Shown: positions 38,793 through 58,035, counted from the first letter of the stretch. The stretch is 64,000 bases of DNA from Nissolia schottii (GCA_003254905.1 QANU01020707.1:62001-126000); one strand, 5' to 3'. A program made the numbers and translations. The notes: generated from the sequence alone by a model not told the origin.

Positions 38793-40094
38793 TACTGACG
38801 CTTCATCATTCTTGGGAATTCCAAAATTCCCCCTATTTTGTTCTCATCACTGCTAGGACAACAATCTCAAAGATTCCATGATGCAGATTTGGTTAGCATG
38901 CTCGTGATTCAGAATCAGGAGATTTCTGACTCTACATGCATTTTTTTTCTTTTGGCCCCACTCAGAAAGCCTCATTTTACAAGTTCCCATTATTGTATTA
39001 GCAATTGTGCAGAAATAGCCCCCTCGGAAGAAAGTTCTAATAAGTAACCCCTCTCTCTCTCTCTCTACCATACCAATGTTAGCATAAACGAGTAATGTCC
39101 TTTTTTGTCATTTTTTATTCCAGGAAAGAGTTATAGAATTGGATCTCTCTACTAAGCTTTTAGCATTTCTTAAATTTGTTTATTGATGTTATTAATTCAT
39201 ATTTTTGCTCGTAAAGTTTCCGTGGGAACTGTTCAGTTCTGAGACGTTCTCTATTCAATAATAGTATAGTACAACGTCTTTGTACCCAAAAACAAAAGTA
39301 TACCGAAAGTAGAAAAATGTGCGTAGATTTAATTCCAACACTTTGCATGCTTTATATTCATAATAAAGCTAGTGAGACTCAAAGATAACTGAATGTATTT
39401 TTATTAAAGTCAGTAGAATTTACTTTTAATATGAGGTGTTTTAATTGTATGTCAAGCAACTAATTGTTTTTATTTTGATCAAAGCTGCGAAAGAACTCAC
39501 TAGGTAGCACCAGCTCTATACTCATGAATTGATCACCTTCACTAGGAGCATACGCTGGATCTTCTCCCTCCTGATAACTCAGTGTCTTTTATATTTTATT
39601 CGTACAACAAACACAGTTTGCTGTTGAATTAGACACAGCATTCAGTGGATGTAAAAGAAAGAAGGGGTAGCAAATTAGCAATGAGTTAAGCTATTTGTAT
39701 TGGAAGAGCAAAGGCCTTTGGTGTCCCCTCTAGTCTAGAATTAAGGCCTCATAATGAACTGGTGTCCCCTCCAGTCCATAATTGCTATTTGTACTGGTGT
39801 CCTAGGGACAGAGGAACCACACCAATTCATCCTAGATATGGTGGTTAAACTCTATTGCAGTAACCAAAAAGTAGGAGAGATCCTGAAAAAAATAACTCGG
39901 CTCCGAGATGATAAAATGCTTAAGTCCTTTCATTCTTATTACTTTTTCATCTTAAAAAAAGCAACAAGAATGAAAAACGAAAATGGTCGTTTTATTCAAA
40001 ACTTAAATTATGAAATCCCTTCTCGGTCAACCACTTGACACCTCAGAAGGCCACAATCTATAATGTTCATTTGGTTTTCTTTCTATAATAGACN
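38793..40094. other. Downstream region, no gene recognised
   Basis: Contains the 3' UTR of the translocator gene, then sequence with a repeated 'ggtgtcccctc(t/c)agtc' phrase (39719 and 39761). An open frame of 94 codons at 39754-40038 has no recognised similarity and is not called. One ambiguous base lies at 40094. Confidence 0.5.
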
Positions 40095-41364
40095 TGTTTA
40101 TGTTAAGAAAAAAAAGATAAATACTCAAGGACGTGGTGTCACCAAGTCCCATAGAATATTAAGACAGTACACTTTTGGTAGCGTCGAATAGGGCATTCCA
40201 GAATAGCCGGTGTACAGCCCCGGTCGCGTTGAATAGGGCAGACCCCTTGCCGTCCCCCAAGCTGGATGGTTGTTCGTATCGTTGTTCAGCGAAATATGAC
40301 ATCGTGAATCCATGGTTAGTTACCACTCCGGTCAGAGCGTTGCTGAGTCGTCAAATATACAGGAATGCAAGTAGGTTACAGCCGGGGGCCACAGCTACAA
40401 AGGTGGAAGGACATAAAGACCAAGAAAGGCGCAACCCCGATACACAAGCTTGACAGGGCACGTAGGAGAACCCCGGATCCCTTCATGCATGTGTAAGATA
40501 TGTGATGTATGTATGTAAATATGTATATCATGTAAGTTACAGTCAAGAGCACTCTCGAGACAGCCTATATGAAAGTTATAGATGATGCGAGTATGTGATC
40601 TAACATCACGGTACTCAAGCGAATAGAGTTAATAAGCACGAATTCCCAAGTAATGCAAAGATTTGAGATCTTCAGTCACGTAGAAATCTAGATAAAGCTA
40701 CTTAAGATTAAGACGAGTGATAATAATCAGTAGGAACTCTAGTATGCATGAATACTTAGAGATCTCTTGAGTTGCCTGGATCATAACCGAGGTAATAAGA
40801 AATCCCCTACACTAAAGGTATTCCACTGAGGACGCAACCTTCTCACTCCTACTCATTTATGACTCTAGGAGTGGACGAGGACTCTGTCGAGCAGCAATAG
40901 GAGTAGTGAAGGGCCGTTATGGGGAGCACACACCCAAGAAAACGGGCCAGGATGAAGTTTTGCAAGGGCTAAATGAGCTGTGTACCAGTTAGCCCTTATG
41001 TTTTGTAGTCGGATCTTATATTTTGACAGACATGATGGGTGTATGTTAACTATTATAATACTTTTGTAAATTCTGGTACATATATGTGATGGACCGCATG
41101 CTTGTTTATCTATCTGATTGTGTTATGATTGATAATCGTAAGTCCAATGCTCTATCGTTTGTATTATATGTCCTGTTCAAAGCACGTCTCATGTTTTATG
41201 CAATAAAAAATGAAAAGAAAAAAAAATTTGAAATCGGTCCATATTTTCTTAACCAAGTATTTATGAAATTAATAAAGGATTCCAAGTATTCCCACCAAGT
41301 AATTAACAACCTGGTGAGCATTGCATACTACTTAAGCGTAAACAGTTAGCTAGGGTGTTACATG

Positions 41365-41376
41365 TGGTATCAGAGC
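41365..41376 (+). other. Retrotransposon primer binding site (initiator tRNA-Met type)
   Basis: TGGTATCAGAGC is the standard complement of the 3' end of plant initiator tRNA-Met and sits two bases after the LTR-like end TGTTACA. Confidence 0.85.
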
Positions 41377-42124
41377 AGTTTGGTTCAATAGAGCCTGAGG
41401 ACTGAGCTGCACTATGCTTTTGAGCATGATAACAATGTATGTTTCTACTAAGTGGTATGTGCTAAGTTTATGTGTACTAGCCTTTCTTGAGCCTGATCAA
41501 CTAGGGATTTGTGCAGGTACAACAGATTAGCCATGTTGCCAAGGAGAGATAATACAGTGCGCAACCAAGAACCTACAGACTTTGCAGGGGTAATTCGCAA
41601 AATGGCCCGGGCAACTGCCCAAATGGCCGCAACCACTGCTGCAAGGAATGTACCTCCAACGGCGCAAGAAGTGGACGCGTAGAAGTATGCTGACTTTACT
41701 AAGGCAATGTAACATCCCGATTTTTCCCCGTATGGAGATTTTGTGTAATAAATAATTATAAGCCGATCAGGGAGGCGAAAAAATTAAATTATTACCTTTA
41801 ACTCGTAAGAATCGTAGCTAAAACTAGGGTTTCGTGATCTCGTGGACTTTCCCGAGATTCAGGACAATTTTCGGTCTAATATGGAATTTTTCCGGATACC
41901 TAAAGTGTTCGTAAAATACACTAATAAGAAAATAATTCCAAGAATACCTTAACCGGAATCAAACTACGCATAAGGAAAATTAGTAGATCATGACGATATG
42001 TCCGAAATATTTTTAGAACATCCGCACATGAACAATTTACGACAAAACGCGATCAAACATGATCGAAATTAATACAGAAACTTGGAAACTTATCCTCTGC
42101 TAACTGAAGTACAACAGGGATAAG

Positions 42125-42127
<3 letters not shown>

Positions 42128-42160
<33 letters not shown>

Positions 42161-42200
42161 ATATAATAATATATAATATAATATAATAATATATATTAAT
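42128..42200. repeat. (TA)n / TAATA-rich microsatellite
   Basis: A TA dinucleotide run grading into 'ataatata' repeats within the LTR fossil region. Confidence 0.85.
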
Positions 42201-42654
42201 TAAAGTTAAACAGTGAGGTGGCGGAAGGCATGGCTATAAATTGCCAAGGCCACCGCTAAACTTCACATATATTTCATCCGTTTTTCATATCTTTCGGTTC
42301 AGTTCGTGCACTCTGCGGTTACGCTACAAGACTCAGGAAAAATAACAGGATCGTCTTGAAGTGCTTAGGGATTTTTCCTCATCACTTCCACCGTCTTCAA
42401 ACAAGCTTTGGAGGTGGGTAATCCGATCACCACTGTCTATGTGGCTTTTATGTGTTATTATATGTGTGTATTTTTGTGAAAGAAAAATACGAAATGTCAT
42501 GTAGCAAATCTAGAGATAATGAGGAAATGATGATTTTTAGTAGTTTTGAGATTAGGAAAATATAACTGTGTTGATTGGAACCTATGGAAAGTTAAAATTT
42601 ATTTTCAGAGAGAAAACAGAAGTTAAACAATGTTGGGAATGAGTTTCATGCATG

Positions 42655-42834
42655 GTCATTCGGATGACTAAGCATAGTCATTCCAATAACTATGAATTTT
42701 ACTTATCCAAGAGTAAAAAGGCTAGGCCATTCGAATGACCAAGCCCTGGTCATTTGAATAACTTAGCAATTTTTACCCCCGGGGAGCCAAATTTCAGTGT
42801 CATTCAAATGGACATCCTATGTCATTCGAATGAC
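42655..42834. repeat. Array of gtCATTCGAATGac palindromes, about 72-bp period
   Basis: Six copies of a palindrome-like motif (gtcattcgaatgac and variants) start at 42655, 42677, 42726, 42749, 42799 and 42821. They form three pairs with 22-23 base inner spacing and about 72 bases between pairs. The array lies inside an LTR-type fossil segment. Confidence 0.8.
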
Positions 42835-44613
42835 CACTGAAGAACTTAAGACTTTGGCTTTTTTATAGGTTCCAACGAGCACGAAAACTTAGAAAATGAT
42901 ATAGGGAAGTAATTGAAAAGGTATTGTATGTATAGTAGCATGCATCATGAGGACTCAGTTGTCGTTATGGCTTAGGACGACTGTAGATAACTAGAACTAT
43001 CACCTAATGTTTTAAAGGATCATAATTGAATCTTAGGGAAAAAGTAAGTTTTTTAAGAAGGTTTCGGCCACACAGGGTCTGATATACCTTGAAAAAATGA
43101 CTTAGTTATACATTAGGAAACCCCTATCTCTTGGCACGTCAAGCATGACAAGCCCCTTGCCAGTCTAGCAAGAAGGACTAGTTCTTATGATAACACAACA
43201 CAGGATTAGACCTGAGTGCGGGCATCGACCTGATACGAGAGCGAGTTAAGGAAAAAAATGAACGAAACGAGAGAGAGCAAGAAGGAGACCAAGAAAGAAT
43301 GAGTAATTGTCCCCAAGTAGTGGACCAGAGAGTGAACGAGTGGTTATCCCCTTGAGCCGTGGACAAAGCAAGCCCTCTCCCAGGTTAGTGACCCCCTCAC
43401 CATTCTACACGTAAGATGGTTGTCCCATCGTTAGCCGAAGGCAAAATATCCCCTAGGGCTATATGCTCGGCGCGACACAGGTTCAATAGTAGGTTGTAGC
43501 CGAAGGGGGATGACAATCCCATGGACTACATGGGAGAAATGACGAGCTACCAGTAACAAGAAGGACGTTGCTACGACGCATAAGATATTCATAAACCTGA
43601 CATGCATAAAGTTCTATGTGATAATTGCTATATGTATGTGATAACTACTATATGTAGGTGTATGTATAACATCCCACTTTTTCCTTAGTAAGAATTTCAC
43701 AGGAAAAATACTCATAGAAGCCCTTACACGGGTTAACCGGGTAAAAACCTAAATCCTTAAGACGGACGTGTCTGTAGAAGATTTTCGGTGTGGTGTTTGG
43801 GAATTCCGATGACACTCAAATAATCCCTTACGGCCCTGAGGATTGGATGGTAAGTCCAGACTGTCAGAAAAATGGAGTTCCGCTCAGTTTCGGATGATTT
43901 TGCAGACACTAGAACAGCCCCGTTTTGTCCCGTTTAGCCGGTAAAAGTGAGCGGAGAGCCCCGAGTCTTTGGAAACCCAATCGGTACCAGGGAAAAGTTT
44001 CAAAAACCTTAGAATAGTCCCACGACCCCATTGGGAAGGTCGGGAAATAACGAAACTGCGAGCGGAACAGCGGTTTACGGTCATCGGGGCTCGATGACGT
44101 GTTAAAGGTATCTGTGAAAAATAATCCTCCGGATAAAAATTCACAAATGACTTAAACCAATAATATTCCCATGTAGGGGGAAAATAGAGGATCGCGACGG
44201 TATAAGCAGAATATTTTTTGGACGACCGTGCGCGACGCACCGGCACTGCGAGCGGTAAAACACGAGCGAAACGGGACCGGGAGGCGGTCAAAATTCGCAA
44301 CCAGCACGTGGGGAATCTGATGGCAAGGGAAAATAATATAAAATTCAATNTTTTGCAGAGAGTGAGTAACGAAATTTGAACCAAATTAGAAAACAAGTGA
44401 GAAACCCCGCCAATATTCCTCATCCATCGTAACTAACTCACACACACACTCTCCCTTCTCCCTGCTCCCTGCTGTACTCTGTGAAAAGTAAGTGCAGTGC
44501 GCAACCCCCCTCCCCTCTCTCTCTCTCTCTCGTTCGTTATTCCCTTGCACCCAAGAAAATAAGGCGCTGAGAGAGAAAAGAGAAAGAAGAAGAAATCAGT
44601 AACCGCCATAACC

Positions 44614-45744
44614 ATGTTTCATTCTCTCTCCATCATCCTCATCCTCCTCTCTCTCCTCCCAAGAAGCGCCTCGCTTCCCTCCATCGGCGTCACCTACTCC
44701 GCCCCCACCCCTCCCTCTAACGCCACCATCCCCTCCTCCGAGCCCGTCTCAGCCGCCCTCTCCACCCTCAAGCTCACCTCCCTCCGCCTGGAGGACCCCG
44801 ACCCCGCCGTCATCCGCACCTTCCTCTACACCAACGTTACCCTCTTCCTCACCGTCCCCAACTACCTCGTCTCCCCCATGGCCTCCAACCGTACCACCGC
44901 CCTCCGCTGGCTCTACGCCCACGTCGTCCCCTTCTACCCACGCGCCAGGATCGCCACCATCTCCGTCGGCAACGCCTTCCTCGACGCCTACCCCCAGTCC
45001 GCCAACAACCTCCTCCCCGCCATCACCAACCTCCACCTCTCCCTCCGCGACCTCGGCATCCGCAAGATCGCCGTCTCCACCTCCTTCTCCTTCGTCACCG
45101 CCATCTCCACCCCCTTCCCTCCCTCCTCCGCCGTCTTCCAAGAACCCCCGGGGATCAACCTCTTCGGCCCCCTCCTCCAATTCTTGCGCGACACGAACTC
45201 CTCCTTCTTGATCAACGTCTACCCTTACAACCTCTACAGGCTCAGATCCGAGATCCCGCTCGGGATCGCGCTCTTCCAAGAACACGCGTTCAACTTCAGG
45301 GACGATCTGGTCACCGGAGTGAGGTACAGGAACCTCTTCGACATCATGATCGACGCGGTGGTTAGCGCCATGGCGGTGGCCGGTTACGAGAGCATTCCGA
45401 TAGTCGTGACGGAGACCGGGTGGCCGAGCAGCAGCGCCGCCGGGAACGAGGTCGACGCGAATCCCGGCTACGCGGAGATCTACCTGAGGGGTTTGGTGAA
45501 GCACCTGAGGTCGGGGACGGGGACGCCATTGTTGAAGGATGGCGTGAGAGAGGTTTTCGTGTACGAGATGTTCGATAAGGAGCCCGGAACGACGTCGTCG
45601 GGTCGCAGCTGGGGTGTTCTCTACCCGAACGGGACCAGGAAGTACGGCGTTGACTTCTCCTCTGGGTCTTCGGCGTATTCCGTGAGGGATTCGGTCCACG
45701 TGGCAGTGAGGGTTTTGTTGCTGATTTTGGCTCTGTGGACCTGA
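44614..45744 (+). CDS. GH17 beta-1,3-glucanase-like protein, GPI-anchored, acid/base residue replaced
   Basis: A single-exon gene for 376 residues. It has a signal peptide (about 1-20, FHSLSIILILLSLLPRSAS), a glycoside hydrolase family 17 domain (about 22-345: IGVTYSA, LRLEDPDPAVIRTF, INVYPYN, VTETGWPSSS, MFDKEPG, WGVLYPNGTRKY) and a C-terminal hydrophobic tail (about 361-375) typical of GPI addition, so the product is expected at the cell surface. GH17 enzymes cleave callose using two glutamates. The nucleophile E267 in VTETGWPS is present, but the acid/base position, normally in a GNE motif, reads GNA here (A121 in ISVGNAFLD). Catalysis is therefore doubtful; some plant GH17 proteins are known to lack active-site residues. 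Third positions are extremely G/C-rich in the first half. A CT microsatellite (about 44513-44532) lies in the leader. Confidence 0.93.
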   Translation: MFHSLSIILILLSLLPRSASLPSIGVTYSAPTPPSNATIPSSEPVSAALSTLKLTSLRLEDPDPAVIRTFLYTNVTLFLTVPNYLVSPMASNRTTALRWLYAHVVPFYPRARIATISVGNAFLDAYPQSANNLLPAITNLHLSLRDLGIRKIAVSTSFSFVTAISTPFPPSSAVFQEPPGINLFGPLLQFLRDTNSSFLINVYPYNLYRLRSEIPLGIALFQEHAFNFRDDLVTGVRYRNLFDIMIDAVVSAMAVAGYESIPIVVTETGWPSSSAAGNEVDANPGYAEIYLRGLVKHLRSGTGTPLLKDGVREVFVYEMFDKEPGTTSSGRSWGVLYPNGTRKYGVDFSSGSSAYSVRDSVHVAVRVLLLILALWT

Positions 45745-48062
45745 CTGCGTTGGCGTTATTCTGTTATATTTTCAGGTTCAATTCTGAAATTTGTTGGATT
45801 CTTTTTTTGTTTCGTTAGTTACATGACTGGGATAGTGTACTGTATAGTGATATCATACGGGGTTTGTGCACAAATTAAAATGTGGGTTATTTGCCTTCTA
45901 ATTTTAGTGAGGCGCTGCAGAGACTGATGCGGACAGTTTTCTGTGTTTGCCTCTAGCTTCTTCTTCTTTTTTTTTTTTTTTTCCTGTAGAGACTGAAATC
46001 AATACCCTTCTCATGGTATTGTGATGACCTCTTTCATATATAGCTGACTTGTTTTGAGTATTCAGAGAATTTCTTGCTGTTAGTGCTGGTATTTCTGTTA
46101 TAGGGACTTCATTGGGTTAATTTTTGTATTACCCACCAATGGAATATACGAAAGATTCTTTTGTTTTTGTGCATGTGGTGTGTGTGACCGTAAGAGATTG
46201 ATTACTCGTGGAAGTTATTTAAATTTTGTTCAAGGAGTGATGGCTGAATTGGGATCATATGTACTTCAGCAACTAACTTTTACCCTTGCACATTTTCGTT
46301 GGGATATATATGCCGTTGTCCAAAATGACACAATAAATGTGTAAATAAACTTTTTCTGTTTATATACTTTTAGGTGGTTTTAATGAGTATTAAAGGGTTT
46401 AATCTTTTATACATTCTTAATTTTTTTTATGATTATTTTCACATAATTATTTATAATATATGGAAAGTGTAGAATAATTAGTAAGGTTTGTGTTTGGGCC
46501 TAAAGCATGCAAGAAATGTTAAATTTGTTTTTGAAGAATTATTAAGGTTTGGGTTTGGGGCCTAAAGCCATGATGCATACTTGATTTTTGTCTTGGCCCA
46601 ACACAATGGAAATCCAATAACTAGTGGAATGAGTTGATGCTTTAAAGGTGTGCACCAAGCTTGGATTGACATTGTGGTTCAAAGTGTGCATATATCCTAT
46701 AGGCCCATAGTATCATGTGGAGCCTGAATCTATCAGTGCCTAAGTATGATGAGAAATGATAGAATGACCACCATTTGGGTCAACCATAACGGGCCCACAA
46801 TGGATCTACACTTTTGTGAGTTTGATTGTCCACATGTTTGTCACTGTAACATCAATCCAAGTATGATAATCACAATTCGATTCACTGTGAACGACCTGAT
46901 TCCTTTGCATGTTCCTAACTTTCAAAATTAAGGCATGTAACTAGAGTTTGATTACAGGAAGGAAAAAAAAATCTAGATAAATATCAAAGAAATGTTCATC
47001 TCAGCCTATTATTGGATTAGCGTCATAGTGTTATTGCAAGTACTATTCCCCCACTTATACAAAAAGGACCTTTATCACTCAACCGTTCGAGGAAATTAGA
47101 ATGTATTAAGGCCAACCATCCCATGTGCCACTAATTTATTAGACAAAAACACAGTTGGTATTAATTCAGCATCTTTATGTCGACCCCACCTTGCTTCACC
47201 TTTTTCAAAATCATAATTCCATTTTCGCGAAACTCTTCTGGTAATCAACTTCAATTCCTTCTATAAGCGGAACATGAATGTACATGCATATTTATAACAT
47301 CAAGCCCAAAACTTCACTCGGCCACATGTTACGTCACTGATTCAATTAGTGAGTCATTAGATTAGTTGCTAACTCAGATGTAAATAAAATAATAACAAAT
47401 ATATATAACTTAAAAATTTTAAAAATTCAAAAAAATAAAATGCATTTATTCAAATATCCATCATAACATAGAATCACTTAAAACATATAAGTAAGGTTCA
47501 AACTTTAAATGTTATATCATATATAAACAAGTTCAAGATCACTGACAAGTTCAATTTCAAACATAAGTAAATCAAATTTTAAATCACAAATACATAACAA
47601 TAATTTCACATGAGTGTTTAATATATATTACAAGAAGGCAAAAAAATAAGTGTATGTAACAAGAAAAAGGGGTACAAAAATGAGGAACTTAAACATATAC
47701 TTATAACAGGAAAATGAAAAAAATCAGTTCAATTTGACAAACAGTAATTTAAAAAAAATATTTATTAAACGACATTGTTTTTCTTTTTTTATAAAAAAAT
47801 AAAAAATTAATAAAAACACACATGTGACATGACCCAACCCATTTGAGTCAGAGTTTCACAAAAATCAGTTGAGTCAATCTGAGTCAGCCTAGGTTTGGAA
47901 GGTGACGGATCTACTAAAATAATCAGTCCGGTCCCGTGGCGGCAAGGCACATTGATTGGATATACTACTTTACAGCATTTATGATATGGACGAAGCAAGA
48001 TGCAAAGATTAAAAAAATGTACTATTTGGAAAAGGAGAAGGAAAAAAAAAAACAACCATCAT
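45745..48062. other. Intergenic region, no gene recognised
   Basis: The 3' flank of the GH17 gene followed by AT-rich sequence. A short repeat phrase, 'aaggtttg(t/g)gtttggg(g)cctaaagc', occurs at about 46483 and 46544. Nothing else is supported. Confidence 0.5.
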
Positions 48063-49403
48063 CTATGCTCTCCTTTGTTGCTCAAATTTGTCACAAATAG
48101 GGTCAGGAAGCAAAATATTTAGCATTCCTGTATGTGCAACATCCAACGCATCCATGTAGTTGCTTATGATTCCTTTTATACGGAACCCCTTCTTCCCTAT
48201 CATATTCCTTTGCCTAGAAAACCACTCATTTTCTTTGGTAGAATCTTCATCTTCATCATCATCTCTGCAAAATGCAGATCACTGGCAGCATAAGACTAAG
48301 CAATCACATATGTCTTGCCTTGTGAAAGTGAGTAGTAAGATCCTCTAAAATACGTTGGTAAAAAATTGATGTAAGGAGAAGAGCAATTTAAAAGCTAGAG
48401 GAAGCTAGCTAGATCTCTATGGAAGGAACAGCGGAACACCATGACATCACATCACATCACAGTACCTAATGATCAAGGAAGACCAACCTCCAAATCCGGC
48501 CGAGACGAGATGACTGGCAGTGGCATTCCTGTACGTTTCCGGCTCTCTTGATAGCAAAATCACAGGCCATCCAGCAGCTTGAAGGTTCTGGTATAACCTT
48601 AAAACAAGCAGGCGCTTTAGATTCCTTGCCTCCAAGATACAATTGCTAATGCTGTTATCAAGGAACCTACACTCCAAAAGAGAAAATCATGATGCGCTCA
48701 ATTTAACACTGAAATAAATCTAATCTTGGCACGGGGAAAGAAAGAAGAATTACAACAAGTATCTACTTAGGAGATAAGATTACCTCCCAAACAAATTTGA
48801 CGGTGGAAAAATGCCATCTATGTCTATCAACACCACGTCAAGGCCATCGTCCGATGGTCTAACACTGTCGAATTCATCCTCAATCAGAGACTTGGTTAAG
48901 TCCAAGTCCCTAGCATATTGACCTCCCCTGACATAGTGTACGGCCACGTCCCTGCAGATTTTAGGGACGTTACGTCCTTCCATGTTATTGAGCTCCGCAT
49001 GCAGCAAATGAACCTTGCAGTAGCTGTAATCGCCACTTGCGTCGCGAAGCTCGACGAGTCCGGCGCTTTTACTCTGACAGGATTGCAGCATCATTGCGGC
49101 TGAGACCAGCAAGGTAACTAGTAAAAGACCGACGGCGGCGAGTGCAGAAATGAAGATGGTCGCCGCGAACGACGTGATGAAGAACCCTGATTCCATCGCG
49201 TAACTGCTCCTCATCTCTGCAACCATGAAAGAAAAATCAAGTTGAGGCCTTTATGATCAGGATCCACTAAAGAACATAACGTTTTCTTTCTTGTTCATTT
49301 GGGGCACCGGAGTGACAGAAACTTGGCATTGCTACATACCAGAACCGCCAGAGAGGCTTCTTGCAGAATACATCTGCTCCATTTGATGGCCATAAGCGGA
49401 CAT
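48063..49403 (-). CDS. Membrane-anchored HAD-superfamily (acid phosphatase-like) protein
   Basis: Four exons on the minus strand (49403-49340, 49216-48784, 48666-48466, 48264-48063) encode 299 residues. The short first exon (MSAYGHQMEQMYSARSLSGG) resembles the N-terminus of the uncharacterised plant HAD/acid-phosphatase-like family. A single membrane helix (about 34-65) precedes the domain. HAD motif I is recognisable as VVLIDIDG (D153, D155) and motif II as VILLSREPE (S205). The last exon is acidic at its start (DDDEDED) and then has KGIISNYMDAL in the motif III/IV region, which lacks the usual acidic pair. Enzymatic activity is thus uncertain and no substrate can be named. The start was chosen because exon 1 phase and wording fit the family; a Met at 49226 would lie in intron 1. 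Confidence 0.85.
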
Positions 49404-50909
49404 GACTCCAAGCTCTAATCTCTATCCTTGAATCCGGTTCAGGTAACACCTTAAGGCCTAATCATTAAGCTTAGACCCGAATTTCAGAATATGCAAGAGA
49501 AAAACCAGGGAAGACCAATCACACAGTTTCAGCGTTGAGCATACAACCCAAATTGCTAGACTGTTGTTATGTTCCCAATGAGCCTCAGAACTCAACCTAA
49601 TAAGACGAAGCACGGGAACACATGCAGCTAAACAGGTAACATGGCAAAGGAGTGAGAGAAGAAACAGCACCTGAGAAAACGTTACCATGTGGCAGAGTGA
49701 ACTCTGGAAGAAAGAGGAGTACGTGTAGCACAGAGAAAATGCCCCCGTTAGTATATAGATATCTATCACCCTTTATTGAAGATTCCTCTGTTGTTGTTTC
49801 AAATCAGAATTCCCTTTTTGTCTGCGCAAGCCCTCTCTATTATTGATTGGTGAGATGATAATAATCTACAGAATAAAGGAGCAGTGGATTTACTGTAACC
49901 ATGCCAATCTGCCAGTTCTCCATTGGGAAGCAAAAGCAAGGAAATCATTAATCTTGAAAAACGTTGTAATGAAAGAAAAAGACGCATTATTAATTGCACC
50001 TTATTAAAAAAAATGTCAACAAGATAGAAAAAAATATACATTAAAAAGAAAAGAAATGAAGACTAATAATGCAGCGTGTCACAGGTGGCATCTGATTGTG
50101 TAGCCGCCTCTCACTAGGTGGGGGTAGTGATCTAGATTCCATTCCAACCCCATGTCATGAAAAAATAATACTAATATAATAATGCACACATAGCTACTTG
50201 CTGCAATAAGAGTGGTTGCAATTCCAAATGAATAATCATTCATCAATTAAGGACATAATTACAAATGGATCTTAGAGTATATTCAATGCATCTTCAAGTT
50301 AGATCACTACCCCTGATGGCCACTTTGAAAATCTGAACAGACCAAAACTTGTTGGCTATCCAACTACTACTCTTCTGCAAAGATTTAAACTTTGATCCTG
50401 TTTATCAACAATACCATTAAAAGGTTAACATTATACTCTTAGGAAAAATCTATAGATAAGCTTGAAGGATATTTGGCAATTATTTTCTTCAGGAAATAAA
50501 AGGGTTGACTTTTTTTTTTTTTGGAAGAATAAATCACTTGATGAGAGTAATGCAAGTTTCAAGTAAATAAGGGGTAGAATACATATGGTTTAAATTTGAG
50601 CCATCCTCAATGCTTCAGGCCTATTTTCTTATTCAGGTCTGAAACTTACAACTCAAGAATACAATTTGCCTGTATAAGTTAAAAAATCCCTCACATCATT
50701 CTTTATCACCATAGTTATTCATAATCAGGGAACATCATGCCCTTTCCTTCTCCCACAAATGCAACATTTTATTTTAAAAGTTCTTCAAATCAAACTAATG
50801 GCCATTGCTGGCGAGGAATTGAGGATCTGTCAAACAAAAAAAGCCTTGACATTTAGCCTCATCAACTGAACTGTTTCTCGACCACTTGTTTCCAAGATGT
50901 TCATTCCAT
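49404..50909. other. Region between the HAD-like gene and adenylosuccinate lyase
   Basis: Holds the promoter side of the HAD-like gene and the 3' UTR of the lyase gene, both on the minus strand. No repeat or element stands out. Confidence 0.5.

Positions 50910-58035
<7,126 letters not shown>

Larger units (their letters stand above)
40095..44345 (+). mobile_element. Composite of Ty3/gypsy-like LTR retrotransposon fossils
   Basis: An LTR-type segment ends in TGTTACA at 41362. It is followed by a primer binding site (41365-41376) and a short stretch resembling a gag beginning. That stretch is interrupted by a second LTR-type segment starting TGTAACATCCC at 41708, and a third segment starts TGTATAACATCCC at 43663. 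The order suggests nested or repeated insertion of one family. No pol region is present. The whole is fragmentary and broken, and no flanking duplication was found. The family call (Ty3-like, possibly chromovirus) rests on the LTR ends and gag character and is an inference. Confidence 0.65.

Noticed and set aside
39754-40038. A 94-codon plus-strand open frame
   Set aside because: Composition is plausible, but there is no recognised domain, splice context or repeated pattern. Not enough to call a gene.
43884-44423. A 179-codon minus-strand open frame
   Set aside because: It lies antisense across LTR-type fossil sequence and crosses an ambiguous base; there is no recognisable protein content.
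44749-45699. A 316-codon open frame antisense to the GH17 gene
   Set aside because: It arises from the G/C third positions of the sense gene. Its translation is low-complexity (Val/Glu/Gly/Asp-rich) and matches no domain.
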